A stretch of DNA of 64,000 bases from Planococcus sp. CP5-4_YE (lineage in GTDB: Bacteria; Bacillota; Bacilli; Bacillales_A; Planococcaceae), in NCBI RefSeq assembly GCF_019042655.1, contig NZ_JAHPZO010000010.1, forward strand, positions 638-64,637, read 5' to 3'. Every line of letters starts with the position of its first letter. Position 1 is the stretch's first letter. Made by a program: the position numbers and the translations under genes. The notes below the pieces were generated by a model. It ran no database searches and had not been told where the DNA came from. It was given only the letters and a program-made list of their open reading frames with translations. Shown piece by piece: positions 14,931 through 24,081 of the stretch.

Positions 14931-16475
14931 GTGGCAGAACAATTCGATTTATCCCATTTTGAAAAAAGCATGATCATCCGTGAGATGAGCTATGCTGATA
15001 TACCTGCCATTCTGGAAATGCAGCAGCTTTGCTTTCCGGGTATGGAACCTTGGAAAGAAGAGCAGCTTAGAAGCCATTTAGGCGTTTTTGCGCAAGGGCA
15101 GATCGTCGCGGAACTTGACGGCAAAGTAATCGGCTCTTGCTCGAGCCTATTGATCAATTTCGACGAATACGATGACCGCCATACGTGGGACGATGTCACT
15201 GACGGCGGCTATATAACGAACCATAACCAGGACGGCTATAATATGTACGGCATCGAAGTCATGGTGCATCCCGAATATCGCCGCATGCAAGTCGGGCAGC
15301 GTTTATACGAAGCGCGCAAAGAACTCGCGCGTGAACTGAACTTGAAGTCGATCATCATCGGCGGGCGCATCCCGAACTACCATAAACACGCAGACGAAAT
15401 GTCGCCGCGTGAATACGTCGATTCGGTGTCACGCCATAAAATCTATGATCCGGTGCTGACGTTCCAATTGATGAACGGTTTCCAGTTGATGCGCATCAAC
15501 CCCGGCTATTTGCAGGACGATAAAGCATCGGGCAAATACGCAACGCTTATGGAATGGAACAATGTCGATTACAAACCGATCTCCAAGCGCCATTTCAAGA
15601 CCAGTTTGCCTGTTCGCATCTGTGTCGTCCAATATTTGATGCGTGCCATCAATTCATTCGACGATTTGGCGAACCAGGTCGAGTACTTTGTCGATGTGGC
15701 ATCGGATGCCCATTCGGATTTCGTCGTGTTCCCGGAAATTTTCACGACGCAATTGATGTCGTTCTTGAATGAACCATCGCCGAGCCAAGCCGTACGCAAA
15801 TTGACGGAATTCACGCCTCAGTATATTGAGCTGTTCACGGATCTTGCTGTCCGCTATAACGTCAACATCATCGGTGGGTCGCATTTCGTCAAGGAAGAAA
15901 ATGATGAGATTTACAACATCGCATATTTGTTCCGCCGCGATGGTTCGATCGATAAACAGTACAAGATCCACATCACGCCGAACGAACGTAAATGGTGGGG
16001 CATTTCAGCAGGGGACTCCGTGCGCGTTTTCGATACGGATTGCGGCAAAATCGCCATCCAAATCTGTTACGACATCGAGTTTCCTGAACTGGCCCGCATC
16101 GCGACCGATATGGGTGCCAACATCATCTTCTCGCCGTTCTGTACCGAAGACCGCCAAGGCTATTTGCGCGTGCGTTACTGTGCACAAGCCCGCGCAGTCG
16201 AGAACCAGATCTACACAGTTATTTCCGGAACGGTCGGAAACTTGCCGCAAACGGAAAACATGGATATCCAATATGCACAATCCGGCATCTTTGCACCAAG
16301 CGACTTCGAATTCGCACGCGATGGCATCGTTGGGGAAACCAACCCGAACCTCGAAATGGTGTTGATCGGGGATGTCGACCTTGAGATCCTCAGACGCCAG
16401 CGCCAAGACGGCACCGTCAAGCAATTGAAAGACCGCCGCCATGATGTCTACCGTGTTGAATACAAACAAGATTAA
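14931..16475 (+). CDS. yhcX: Bifunctional GNAT acetyltransferase / carbon-nitrogen hydrolase (YhcX-like)
   Basis: 514-aa two-domain protein. Residues about 15-200 form a GNAT acetyltransferase domain with YGIEVMVHPEYRRMQVGQRLYE as the acetyl-CoA loop. Residues about 220-510 form a nitrilase-superfamily amidohydrolase with catalytic Glu in VVFPEIF, Lys in ITPNERKWWG and Cys in QICYDIEFPE. It closely follows the sequence I recall for B. subtilis YhcX over its whole length. GTG at 14931 with AAGGAG 9 nt upstream is preferred to the ATG at 14895. Substrates are unknown. Confidence 0.85.
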   Translation: MAEQFDLSHFEKSMIIREMSYADIPAILEMQQLCFPGMEPWKEEQLRSHLGVFAQGQIVAELDGKVIGSCSSLLINFDEYDDRHTWDDVTDGGYITNHNQDGYNMYGIEVMVHPEYRRMQVGQRLYEARKELARELNLKSIIIGGRIPNYHKHADEMSPREYVDSVSRHKIYDPVLTFQLMNGFQLMRINPGYLQDDKASGKYATLMEWNNVDYKPISKRHFKTSLPVRICVVQYLMRAINSFDDLANQVEYFVDVASDAHSDFVVFPEIFTTQLMSFLNEPSPSQAVRKLTEFTPQYIELFTDLAVRYNVNIIGGSHFVKEENDEIYNIAYLFRRDGSIDKQYKIHITPNERKWWGISAGDSVRVFDTDCGKIAIQICYDIEFPELARIATDMGANIIFSPFCTEDRQGYLRVRYCAQARAVENQIYTVISGTVGNLPQTENMDIQYAQSGIFAPSDFEFARDGIVGETNPNLEMVLIGDVDLEILRRQRQDGTVKQLKDRRHDVYRVEYKQD

Positions 16476-16479
16476 CTCC

Positions 16480-16509
16480 AGCCGCTCCGAATCGGGGCGG
16501 CTTTTTTGT
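16480..16509 (+). terminator. Terminator of yhcX
   Basis: Stem AGCCGC-CCG/CGG-GCGGCT followed by TTTTTT. Confidence 0.82.
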
Positions 16510-16550
16510 GGAAAATTTGGTAAACTGATAAGTAATTGGAGGGATGAACC

Positions 16551-18251
16551 ATGACATGGAAACAGCGAATGCAAAAATGGCTCGGACACGAGGGGCTAGA
16601 TACGAATACGAAACAGCAGCTGCAATTATTATCGGAAGACGAGCAGCTGGCAGAAGATGCGTTTTATCAGGACTTGGTTTTTGGAACAGGTGGGATGCGC
16701 GGTGAAATCGGGCCAGGCACGAACCGCATGAACGTCTATACCGTCAGAAAAGCATCAAAAGGAATTGCCGATTATATTGAAAGCTTTGGTGAAGATGCAA
16801 TGAAGCGCGGCGTGGCGATTGCGTTCGACAGCCGCCGTATGTCGCCGGAGTTTGCCGAAGAAGCAGCACGTACATTTGCAGCTGCGAGCATTCGTGCTTA
16901 TGTTTACGAAGCGCCGCGCACGACCCCGCAATTATCATTTACGGTGCGCGAATTGAATGCCTTTATGGGCATTGTCATCACCGCCAGCCACAACCCGCCT
17001 GAATACAACGGCTATAAAGTATACGGCGAAGACGGCGCGCAATTGGATTTGGAAGCGGCAGACCAGGTCATCGAATTTGTCAGCCGAGTGGAAGATGAAC
17101 TCGCCATCGAAAATGATGAGTATGATTCCTCTTTATTGGAAATTCTCGGTGAAGAGCTCGACCGCGCCTATATCGCCCAAGTATTGACGGTGCAGGAAAC
17201 TAAAGTTGAGCCGATCAGCGTTGTCTTTACGCCGCTTCACGGGGCCTCAGGCGCGACCGTCCGCCGGGTTTTCGACGAAGCGGACTATAGTGGTATCAGT
17301 TATGTCGAAGAACAAATGGCGCCGGATGGTGAATTTCCGACGGTGGAATCACCGAACCCAGAAGAATCATCGGCGTTCGACCTCGCCCGGAAATACGGCG
17401 AAGAGCAGACCGCAGATTTATTGATTGCGATCGACCCGGACGGTGACCGTGTCGGAGCAGCGGTCTGGACCGGTACGCAGTACGAATTATTGACTGGCAA
17501 CCAAACGGGTGGCATCTTGCTGGATTATTTATTGAGCCAGAAAAAAGCCAAAGGCGAACTGCCGGAAGACGGGCGCATCTTCAAGACTATCGTCACTTCC
17601 GGATTCGGTGAAGCGGTCGCTAGAAGCTACGGCGTAGAGAGTGAAGACGTGTTGACAGGTTTCAAATTCATCGGCGAGAAATTGCGTGAAAACGATGCGC
17701 AGCACGAATTCACTTTCCTGTTCGGCTACGAGGAAAGTTACGGCTATTTGATCCGCGATTTTGCGCGCGATAAAGACGCCGTTCAAGCGACATTGCTACT
17801 GGTCGAAGCGGCCGCTTTCTATAAGAAACAAGGCAAAAATCTCTACGGCGTGTTGAATGAATTGTACGAACACCATGGCTTCTACCGCGAATTGCTCGTT
17901 TCTGTAACGAAAAAGGGCATCGAAGGGGCACGTGAAATCACGCAGCTGCTCGATGGATTGCGCGCGACGCCGCCACAATCCATTGCCGGCATCGCGATCG
18001 AAAAAATCGAAGACTACGACACCCGTACACGGACGCTTGTCGATATGGGCACGAGCGAAGCGATCGTCTTGCCACAGTCGAATGTCTTGAAGTATTTCTT
18101 AGAAGACGGGTCGTGGGTCTGTGTACGCCCAAGTGGCACCGAACCGAAAGTGAAATACTACCTCGGCGTCAAAGCGGACAGTCAGCAGGAAAGCGACGAA
18201 AAACTGGAATTATTGAAAGAATCATTTCTCGACATCGTTGCGAACCGGTGA
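16551..18251 (+). CDS. pgcA: Alpha-phosphoglucomutase PgcA (phospho-sugar mutase)
   Basis: 566-aa cytoplasmic enzyme interconverting glucose-6-phosphate and glucose-1-phosphate; in Bacilli this feeds UDP-glucose for glycolipid anchors and wall teichoic acid glucosylation. The phosphoserine loop is ITASHNPPEYNGYK. The Mg2+ loop is DPDGDRVG. The sugar-binding loop is GYEESYGYL, and the phosphate-binding C-terminus reads RPSGTEPKVKYY. Length fits the family. ATG follows GGAGGGATG. Single-gene unit. Confidence 0.93.
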   Translation: MTWKQRMQKWLGHEGLDTNTKQQLQLLSEDEQLAEDAFYQDLVFGTGGMRGEIGPGTNRMNVYTVRKASKGIADYIESFGEDAMKRGVAIAFDSRRMSPEFAEEAARTFAAASIRAYVYEAPRTTPQLSFTVRELNAFMGIVITASHNPPEYNGYKVYGEDGAQLDLEAADQVIEFVSRVEDELAIENDEYDSSLLEILGEELDRAYIAQVLTVQETKVEPISVVFTPLHGASGATVRRVFDEADYSGISYVEEQMAPDGEFPTVESPNPEESSAFDLARKYGEEQTADLLIAIDPDGDRVGAAVWTGTQYELLTGNQTGGILLDYLLSQKKAKGELPEDGRIFKTIVTSGFGEAVARSYGVESEDVLTGFKFIGEKLRENDAQHEFTFLFGYEESYGYLIRDFARDKDAVQATLLLVEAAAFYKKQGKNLYGVLNELYEHHGFYRELLVSVTKKGIEGAREITQLLDGLRATPPQSIAGIAIEKIEDYDTRTRTLVDMGTSEAIVLPQSNVLKYFLEDGSWVCVRPSGTEPKVKYYLGVKADSQQESDEKLELLKESFLDIVANR

Positions 18252-18280
18252 AAAAAGCTCCCCATAGAGGGAGCTTTTTC
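18251..18280 (+). terminator. Terminator of pgcA
   Basis: Stem AAAAAGCTCCC/GGGAGCTTTTT directly after the stop codon. Confidence 0.88.
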
Positions 18281-18342
18281 ATTCGAAAGAATGAGGCGAG
18301 CGTGCGGTTCTTATGGTTACAATAGCAACTAGGAGGGATCAC

Positions 18343-19452
18343 ATGGTGCCTGAGCAACATTCGGACGTTGTTTTATTAAAGGAAATCGCAGAATTATTGA
18401 ATGAAGAAACAAATATGGAGCGGATGCTTGGAGGTGCGATCGACAAGTTGTTGCAGAACTCCAAGTTCGAGACGGCGTGGATCTTTTTCATTGATGAAAA
18501 GGGCAAGCACCGGCTGGTGGCACAGGCCAATTTGCCGGATGCCCTTGAGGAGCGAGAGTGCCGCCATTTGACGAAAGGGGGCTGCTGGTGCGTCAAGCGC
18601 TACCATGACGGTGATTTGGAAAAGGCGTCGAATATCATCGCCTGCCAGCGCATCGAAAACGCCAAAGCGGCTCATGGCAAAATCGGCAATATTTCGCATC
18701 ATGCGACTGTGCCCTTGCAATCGGGTAAGGAAAAATTCGGTTTGCTTAATATCGCTGCAGCCGATACGGTACGCTTTTCGAAAGATGAATTGGCTTTATT
18801 GGAATCGGTTGCATTCCAAATCGGTTCCGCCATCAAGCGCATCGTCTTGACCAAACAAGAGCAGGAATTGGCACTCGTCAAAGAACGCAACCGGCTTGCG
18901 CGGGATCTGCATGATTCCGTCAATCAGCTGCTGTTCTCGGTGACATTGACGGCAAGGGGCGGCATCGAAATGGCGGAAGACGAAGCGCAAAAAAGCACAT
19001 TCCGCGATATCCAGCATCTTAGCCAGGAAGCGCTCAATGAAATGAGAGCATTGATTTGGCAGTTGCGGCCAAAAGGGCTGGAGAGCGGCTTAATAGACGC
19101 GATCAAAGCCTACGGTGAGATGCTCGGGCTATCGATGGAAACGAAAGTGACAGGCGTTATCCAATTGCCGTCGCGCACGGAAGAGACCTTGTTCCGCATT
19201 GCCCAAGAGGCGCTGAATAATGTACGCAAGCACGCGGGCACAAGCGCTGCCCAAATCTATGTAACGATGACTCCGACAGATGTTTTGTTGGTTATTAAAG
19301 ATGAAGGACTTGGTTTTTCTCCCGCATACGGCGAGATTCCGTCGATCGGCATGCAAAGCATACGAGACCGCGCAAAAGCAGAAGGCGGGACGGCTGATTG
19401 GTCGAGCGAGATCAGCAAAGGAACGGAAATCCTGGTACGGATTCCGTATTAA
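18343..19452 (+). CDS. GAF-domain sensor histidine kinase (AirS/YhcS-like)
   Basis: 369-aa cytoplasmic kinase with no TM segment. A GAF domain (about 15-170) contains four cysteines at residues 73, 81, 83 and 101 (C-x7-C-x-C-x17-C). It is followed by a HisKA_3 dimerisation domain with RLARDLHDSVNQ, His being the phosphorylation site, and an ATPase domain with EALNNVRKHA and DEGLGF. The cysteine spacing closely resembles the Fe-S ligand set reported for Staphylococcus aureus AirS, an oxygen/redox sensor. ATG 18343 after AGGAGGG is preferred to 18313. The response regulator follows at 12 nt. Confidence 0.82.
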   Translation: MVPEQHSDVVLLKEIAELLNEETNMERMLGGAIDKLLQNSKFETAWIFFIDEKGKHRLVAQANLPDALEERECRHLTKGGCWCVKRYHDGDLEKASNIIACQRIENAKAAHGKIGNISHHATVPLQSGKEKFGLLNIAAADTVRFSKDELALLESVAFQIGSAIKRIVLTKQEQELALVKERNRLARDLHDSVNQLLFSVTLTARGGIEMAEDEAQKSTFRDIQHLSQEALNEMRALIWQLRPKGLESGLIDAIKAYGEMLGLSMETKVTGVIQLPSRTEETLFRIAQEALNNVRKHAGTSAAQIYVTMTPTDVLLVIKDEGLGFSPAYGEIPSIGMQSIRDRAKAEGGTADWSSEISKGTEILVRIPY

Positions 19453-19464
19453 AGGAGTGTCACG

Positions 19465-20100
19465 ATGAGAGTATTGATTGCGGATGATCACCACGTAGTA
19501 AGAAGAGGGCTGCTGTTTTTCCTGAAAACGCAAAAAGACATTGAAGTGGTGGGGGAGGCAGCGAATGGCGTGGAAGCTGTCAAAATGGCAGGTGAGCTGC
19601 AGCCGGATATCGTCTTGATGGATCTCGTCATGCCGGAAATGGACGGCATCGAGGCAACCCGGAACATCAAAGCGTCTTATCCGGAGATCATCGTCTTGAT
19701 GTTGACAAGCTTTTCAGACCGCGATCACATCTTGCCGGCAATTGAGGCAGGGGCAGCCGGTTATCAGCTGAAAGATATTGAACCGGACGAACTCGTCGAA
19801 TCGCTGCGCAGTTTGATGCGCGGGGAGAATACGCTGCATCCGAAAGCCTCCTCGGAACTGGCAAAAGCGCCGGAAGCCCCGCCTCCTCATGTGCGGCATC
19901 CGTTGACGCCAAGGGAAGCAGAAGTGCTTGCAGAGTTAACGAAGGGGAAAAGCAACCGGGAAGTGGCGTCTGCTTTGTTCGTAACAGAGAAGACGGTCAA
20001 AACACATATTTCCAATATCTTTATCAAACTCGAAGTCCAAGACCGAACGCAAGCGGCACTTTATGCGGTGAAGCACGGATTGACGGAATACGTTAATTGA
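19465..20100 (+). CDS. NarL/LuxR-family response regulator (AirR-like)
   Basis: 211 aa. The receiver domain has the phospho-acceptor Asp in DIVLMDLVMPEMDG and the Lys in YQLKDIEPDE. The C-terminal LuxR-type helix-turn-helix reads LTPREAEVLAELTKGKSNREVA and KTVKTHISNI. It is the cognate partner of the upstream GAF kinase and would bind DNA as a phosphorylated dimer. ATG follows AAAGGAG. Target genes cannot be inferred from the window. Confidence 0.9.
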   Translation: MRVLIADDHHVVRRGLLFFLKTQKDIEVVGEAANGVEAVKMAGELQPDIVLMDLVMPEMDGIEATRNIKASYPEIIVLMLTSFSDRDHILPAIEAGAAGYQLKDIEPDELVESLRSLMRGENTLHPKASSELAKAPEAPPPHVRHPLTPREAEVLAELTKGKSNREVASALFVTEKTVKTHISNIFIKLEVQDRTQAALYAVKHGLTEYVN

Positions 20101-20107
20101 AGGAAAT

Positions 20108-20144
20108 AAAAAAGACTGCCGGATTTTTCATCCGGCAGTCTTTT
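20108..20144. terminator. Bidirectional terminator between the response regulator and rsgA
   Basis: 15-16 bp stem AAAAGACTGCCGGAT/ATCCGGCAGTCTTTT. Confidence 0.9.
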
Positions 20145-21198
20145 ATCTCTTCTTGATGGGGCGGCTGCGGTATTCTTTCGTGCGCTGTTTCCATACCGCA
20201 CGTTCTGCCTGTTGTTTGGCAGCATCACTTTTTCGTTCGATATAGTCGAGTTCACGCAATAATTTCAAATAGCTCGCATAGCGGTCTTCTGGCAATTCGC
20301 CGGAAGCGAGTGCCGATTGAATGCGACAGCCGGGTTCTTGCTGGTGGCTGCAATCGCGAAAACGACATTCGTCGGCAAGGCTCGTGATGTCTTGAAAGCT
20401 GGACTGAAGCCCATCGGCGGAATCGCCGAGCTGGAATTCACGCATGCCTGGTGTATCGATCAGTAAGCCGCCGCCCGACAGCAACACCAGTTCGCGATGT
20501 GTGGTCGTATGGCGGCCTTTACTGTCGTCTTCCCGGATCTCCTGCACGGCCATTTTATCGCTATGAGTCAAAGCATTGATCAGCGAAGATTTGCCGACCC
20601 CTGATGAGCCAAGCAACGCACCAGTTTTGCCATTCGTCAAATAGCGGTCGAAGGCTTCCATGCCCGCACCGGTTACAGCCGACACGGCAAACACATCGAC
20701 GCCAAAAGCGGTATCAGCGACTTCTTTTAAGTAAACCGAAGGGTCCTCGCATCGGTCGCTTTTTGTCAGCACGACGACCGGCATGGCGCCTGAATCCCAG
20801 GCAGCGACCATATATCGCTCCAGACGCCGGACATTAAAATCGTGATTGAGGGACATGACTAGAAAGACGTAGTCAAGGTTGACGGCAATGGTCTGCATCT
20901 CGGACGTTTCCCCGGCTGCTTTTCGGGCAAAGCGAGAACTCCTCGGCAGCAGCTGGTGGATGATGCCTTTGTCTTCTCCAGGCATTTGTTCCAGTGCCAC
21001 CCAATCCCCGACGCTCGGGAATTCATCGCGGCTGTGGCTATGGCGGTAATTTCCTGAAAGCGTCGCCGGCCATTCACCGAAATCGGTCATGACACGGTAG
21101 CCGCTTTTATGTTCGAGAATGATGCGTCCCGGTATTTTCTGTTCAGGCATTGCTTGTGCGAATGATTCATTCCATCCATATTGGTTAATAATCGACAA
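20143..21198 (-). CDS. rsgA: Ribosome biogenesis GTPase RsgA
   Basis: 351-aa circularly permuted GTPase that acts in late 30S subunit maturation. An OB-fold N-terminus is followed by the permuted G motifs: VVLTKSD (G4), then GSSGVGKSSLINAL (G1), DTPGMREF (G3), and a C-terminal zinc finger with CRFRDCSHQQEPGC. The start is TTG at 21198 behind AGGAGG. It stands alone rather than beside prpC-prkC as the B. subtilis gene does, so it may be the second of two paralogues. Its long leader has a short open frame and a terminator-like hairpin. Confidence 0.9.
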   Translation of the reverse strand: MSIINQYGWNESFAQAMPEQKIPGRIILEHKSGYRVMTDFGEWPATLSGNYRHSHSRDEFPSVGDWVALEQMPGEDKGIIHQLLPRSSRFARKAAGETSEMQTIAVNLDYVFLVMSLNHDFNVRRLERYMVAAWDSGAMPVVVLTKSDRCEDPSVYLKEVADTAFGVDVFAVSAVTGAGMEAFDRYLTNGKTGALLGSSGVGKSSLINALTHSDKMAVQEIREDDSKGRHTTTHRELVLLSGGGLLIDTPGMREFQLGDSADGLQSSFQDITSLADECRFRDCSHQQEPGCRIQSALASGELPEDRYASYLKLLRELDYIERKSDAAKQQAERAVWKQRTKEYRSRPIKKR

Positions 21199-21232
21199 TG
21201 TAACTTCCTCCTATAAAAACGCATAATAAAAG

Positions 21233-21261
21233 ACCATGGCTGCAATAATGCCTGCCATGGT
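21233..21261 (-). promoter_or_regulatory. Terminator-like hairpin in the rsgA leader
   Basis: Minus-strand perfect 8-bp stem ACCATGGC/GCCATGGT with a 13-nt loop, followed by CTTTTATT, 35 nt before the rsgA start codon. Its position downstream of a short leader frame suggests attenuation. The T-run is interrupted, so termination strength is uncertain. Confidence 0.45.
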
Positions 21262-21288
21262 CCCCGCGCATAGGAAAGAAGCGTATCG

Positions 21289-21363
21289 TCAGCGATACAC
21301 AGAGGGAGGCGCCACAGCAAACATCATTAAGTTGCGGGTTGCACGAACTGAAATAGTCACCAT
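21289..21363 (-). CDS. Putative 24-residue leader peptide of rsgA
   Basis: A 25-codon frame starting at ATG 21363 behind GAGGTGAGG and ending at TGA 21289-21291. It lies about 25 nt after the predicted transcription start. The peptide begins MVTISVRATRNLMMF and ends PPSVYR. The stop codon lies in the loop of a 6-bp hairpin (GTATCG/CGATAC), and a terminator-like hairpin follows before rsgA. This is the architecture of translation-coupled attenuators. I do not recognise the peptide. Confidence 0.45.
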   Translation of the reverse strand: MVTISVRATRNLMMFAVAPPSVYR

Positions 21364-21394
21364 AATGCCTCACCTCTTTCCATTAGTTAAGACA

Positions 21395-21423
21395 ATAATA
21401 AATGCAAATGTGAAGAAGGTCAA
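21395..21423 (-). promoter_or_regulatory. Promoter of the rsgA leader
   Basis: Minus-strand TTGACC (21418-21423) and TATTAT (21395-21400), exact 17-bp spacer. It implies a leader of about 190 nt in front of rsgA. Confidence 0.65.
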
Positions 21424-21614
21424 TGTTTTTTTGAAAGAGTATTGCGACAATGGATAGCTGGGGTGATAGATCTATTCCAGAAGCAGGCTGAAATGCTAAA
21501 TGCTAAAGGGGGAGAAGCCGCTTCGATGGGCAGCATAGAGTGCTCCCAAGCGTTTGCATCAAATGGAATAGGGGAACAGGAAAATAGGATAGTATTCTTT
21601 TAAGGGGGGAAGTC
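21424..21614. other. Intergenic region upstream of the DUF2254 gene
   Basis: No gene, repeat or strong hairpin seen. It presumably holds the promoter of the following gene, but I see no clear -35/-10 pair. Confidence 0.3.
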
Positions 21615-22925
21615 ATGAGAAAAATCTTTTACAATTGGCGGGAAAAATTATGGGTGACTCCTGCAATCTATAGCTTCCTTGCCGTATTATTGTCTATTGC
21701 CTTTTTTTATGTAGATTTACTGCTTGTTCAACAATACCGGGAATTCATTCCGGACATCCTGTTGACGAATGTGCAATTGGCCCAAACAATCATGGGGGCG
21801 CTAGCAGGTGCGTTGCTGACAATGACGACGTTTACATTCTCCACAATTCTCGTCGTATTGACGATGTATTCGTCCCAATTTTCGCCGAGAACATTGAAAA
21901 ACTTTGTCCATGACCGCTTGACTTGGCGTGTGTTGGGCATATTTTTGGGCGGATTTATCTACAATACGCTGTCGTTGATGTTCATGCGGGATGCACTTTA
22001 TACGCACGATGTCATCTCGACTTTCATCGGCATCGTCATTGCATTTCTTTGCCTGTCGACATTCGCTTATTTTATCCATCATATTGCGACGAATGTGCAG
22101 GTAGAGAAGTTGATCGAGGAACTTGAAGCAGATGCCGAACGAATCATCGATACGTATAGTGAAAAACAGCAGCAGGAAATGGAGATCGATGCGCAATGGA
22201 ATCCCGACGGTTTCGCCGAAACGACGCTTGCCGAAAACGATGGCTATATCCAATTCCTGTACTTCGATAAATTGAAGGAATATGCGGTAGAGCACGATTT
22301 GGAAGTTGAAATTCTGCACGGCATCGGTTCGTATGTCCATGAGAATACGCCGTTATTCCGCGTCTACCAACGCCAGCAGGAAGACATCGATTTGAGCCGT
22401 TTTATCACGATCGGCACAGAGCGGACGACAGACCAGGATCTCGATTTCGCTATCCAAAAAATGGTCGAAGTGGCGCTGCGGGCGATTTCCCCGGGCATCA
22501 ATGACCCGAATACAGCGAATGGCATCATCATCCGGATCGGGCGGCTGCTCGGCAAATTAAGCCATCTGGAAACCGGCTCCATCACCATCCGGGACGAAGA
22601 GAAAAAAGGTCGCGTACGCTATCCGTTCTTCACATTCCCGCATTTTCTCTACCTGACGTTCCATCAATTGATCCATTACGGAAAAGAAGATGTGTCGGTT
22701 GTGGCCGCTATTTTTGAATCTTTGACAAACGCTGCGCAATTATCGGACGCGGCGCATCACGAGGCCATTTGGGAAACGCAGCTGCACGTACTTGAACACT
22801 TAGAGCATTCGCCTTTCAAACGGCTTGATCGCCGCTATATCCAAGGGAAATTGGATGAGCTGGCAAAAGCAGTGGATCGCCGGCCGGTTCTGCTCAGTGA
22901 CTACCAGCTGGACATGCAAGGATGA
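21615..22925 (+). CDS. DUF2254 family membrane protein
   Basis: 436 aa. Four TM helices occur in the first about 160 residues (around 15-37, 58-85, 105-127, 135-155), followed by a large cytoplasmic domain. FTFSTILVVLTMYSSQFSPR and ISPGINDPNTANGIIIRIG are the family hallmarks. Function is unknown. The downstream mscS-type gene is 50 bp away on the same strand, and both would be membrane channel or stress proteins, so co-transcription is likely. ATG follows AAGGGGGGAAG. Confidence 0.82.
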   Translation: MRKIFYNWREKLWVTPAIYSFLAVLLSIAFFYVDLLLVQQYREFIPDILLTNVQLAQTIMGALAGALLTMTTFTFSTILVVLTMYSSQFSPRTLKNFVHDRLTWRVLGIFLGGFIYNTLSLMFMRDALYTHDVISTFIGIVIAFLCLSTFAYFIHHIATNVQVEKLIEELEADAERIIDTYSEKQQQEMEIDAQWNPDGFAETTLAENDGYIQFLYFDKLKEYAVEHDLEVEILHGIGSYVHENTPLFRVYQRQQEDIDLSRFITIGTERTTDQDLDFAIQKMVEVALRAISPGINDPNTANGIIIRIGRLLGKLSHLETGSITIRDEEKKGRVRYPFFTFPHFLYLTFHQLIHYGKEDVSVVAAIFESLTNAAQLSDAAHHEAIWETQLHVLEHLEHSPFKRLDRRYIQGKLDELAKAVDRRPVLLSDYQLDMQG

Positions 22926-22975
22926 TGTGCAGCGGCATCTAACGGGGCGGGGGCCTGTCGGCAAAGGAGGAACTT

Positions 22976-24034
22976 ATGCAAAACCTGCAATTATTTGAAG
23001 GCATCAGCGTTCTGAAGAATTTATCTGTCACTGAGTTTTTCTTGTTCTTTCTTTATTTATTGTTGATACTCATCGGGAAATGGATTGCCCAAGCCGTGCT
23101 GAAACGGATCGTGAGGCATGACGGCTACCAGGAGCGGATTTATCCGATTCTTGAAGATGTTCTGAATTGGATTGCCTTTTACGGCAGCATTATGCTGTTC
23201 CTGTTTTATTTCGGGCAGGAAGAATGGTTGAGGACGCCTTTTTACAAAACGGAAGGGGTCGATGTCTCCATTTTGCTGATTGTCGTCGCCATCATGATCG
23301 TTACGTTTTCGAGCCGTGTCGTCAAAGCTTTCAATAGTTTTGTCATGCCTTATGTCTATGGCCAATTTGATGTGGAACTGGGCATGAGCTATACGATCAA
23401 CCGGCTCATTTACTATGCAGTGATGTTTCTGGCGATTGCAGTCAGCTTTACGCTCGTTGGGTTGGATCTGCGGGCAGTCGGCATTGTCTTCAGTGTGCTC
23501 GGGATCGGCATCGGTTTCGGCGTCCGAAATATCGCCGCGAACTTTGTCTCAGGCATCATTATTTTATTTGAACGGCCGATGGAAGTTGGGGAAATAGTCG
23601 AAATCGACAAGAAAATCGGGCGCATCACGAAAATCAAATTGCGCTCGACGATCGTCGAAACAAATAAAGACGGGACGCTCGTCGTACCAAACCAGTACTT
23701 TATCGAACAGATCGTCAAGAACCGGTCGGGCGCAAGGCTGTTCGCCCGCGTGGTCGTCAGTGTCGAATACGGCTGCGATACGGAGTTGGTCTCGAAACTA
23801 CTGGTACAAGCAGCGGAACGCGAAATCACAAAAGTCGACGGTGTGCCTGATGAAAAGCCTGACGCCCAGTTCATCGATTTCCGCAATTCCTCGATGGATT
23901 TCCAAGTGGAGGCGCGCGTCTTGAATGTCGAAATGAAAGACCGCTTAGAAAGCCGGATCCGCCATGGAATCGCTGCCTTGTTTGTAGAAAACGGCATTCG
24001 CCTCGCATCTTTGCCGGGCGAAAGAACAGAATAA
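22976..24034 (+). CDS. MscS-family mechanosensitive ion channel
   Basis: 352 aa. Several TM helices (about 15-37, 60-80, 97-115, 135-180) lead into the pore-lining helix and the MscS beta domain with FGVRNIAANFVSGIIILFERPMEVGE. In this family, membrane tension opens a weakly selective pore that releases osmolytes on hypo-osmotic shock. ATG follows AAAGGAGG. It shares a transcription direction and a 50-bp gap with the DUF2254 gene. Confidence 0.88.
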   Translation: MQNLQLFEGISVLKNLSVTEFFLFFLYLLLILIGKWIAQAVLKRIVRHDGYQERIYPILEDVLNWIAFYGSIMLFLFYFGQEEWLRTPFYKTEGVDVSILLIVVAIMIVTFSSRVVKAFNSFVMPYVYGQFDVELGMSYTINRLIYYAVMFLAIAVSFTLVGLDLRAVGIVFSVLGIGIGFGVRNIAANFVSGIIILFERPMEVGEIVEIDKKIGRITKIKLRSTIVETNKDGTLVVPNQYFIEQIVKNRSGARLFARVVVSVEYGCDTELVSKLLVQAAEREITKVDGVPDEKPDAQFIDFRNSSMDFQVEARVLNVEMKDRLESRIRHGIAALFVENGIRLASLPGERTE

Positions 24035-24042
24035 AAGCACAA

Positions 24043-24076
24043 AAAAGCGCCTGATCTCAGAAGATCAGGCGCTTTT
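24043..24076. terminator. Bidirectional terminator after the MscS gene
   Basis: 15-bp stem AAAAGCGCCTGATCT/AGATCAGGCGCTTTT with CAGA loop. Shared with the convergent gene. Confidence 0.9.
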
Positions 24077-24081
24077 CTCTG

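Noticed and set aside
15654-16589. Minus-strand frames of 105 and 194 aa inside yhcX
   Set aside because: The plus-strand frame has full family similarity, and long antisense frames are common in GC-rich codon contexts.
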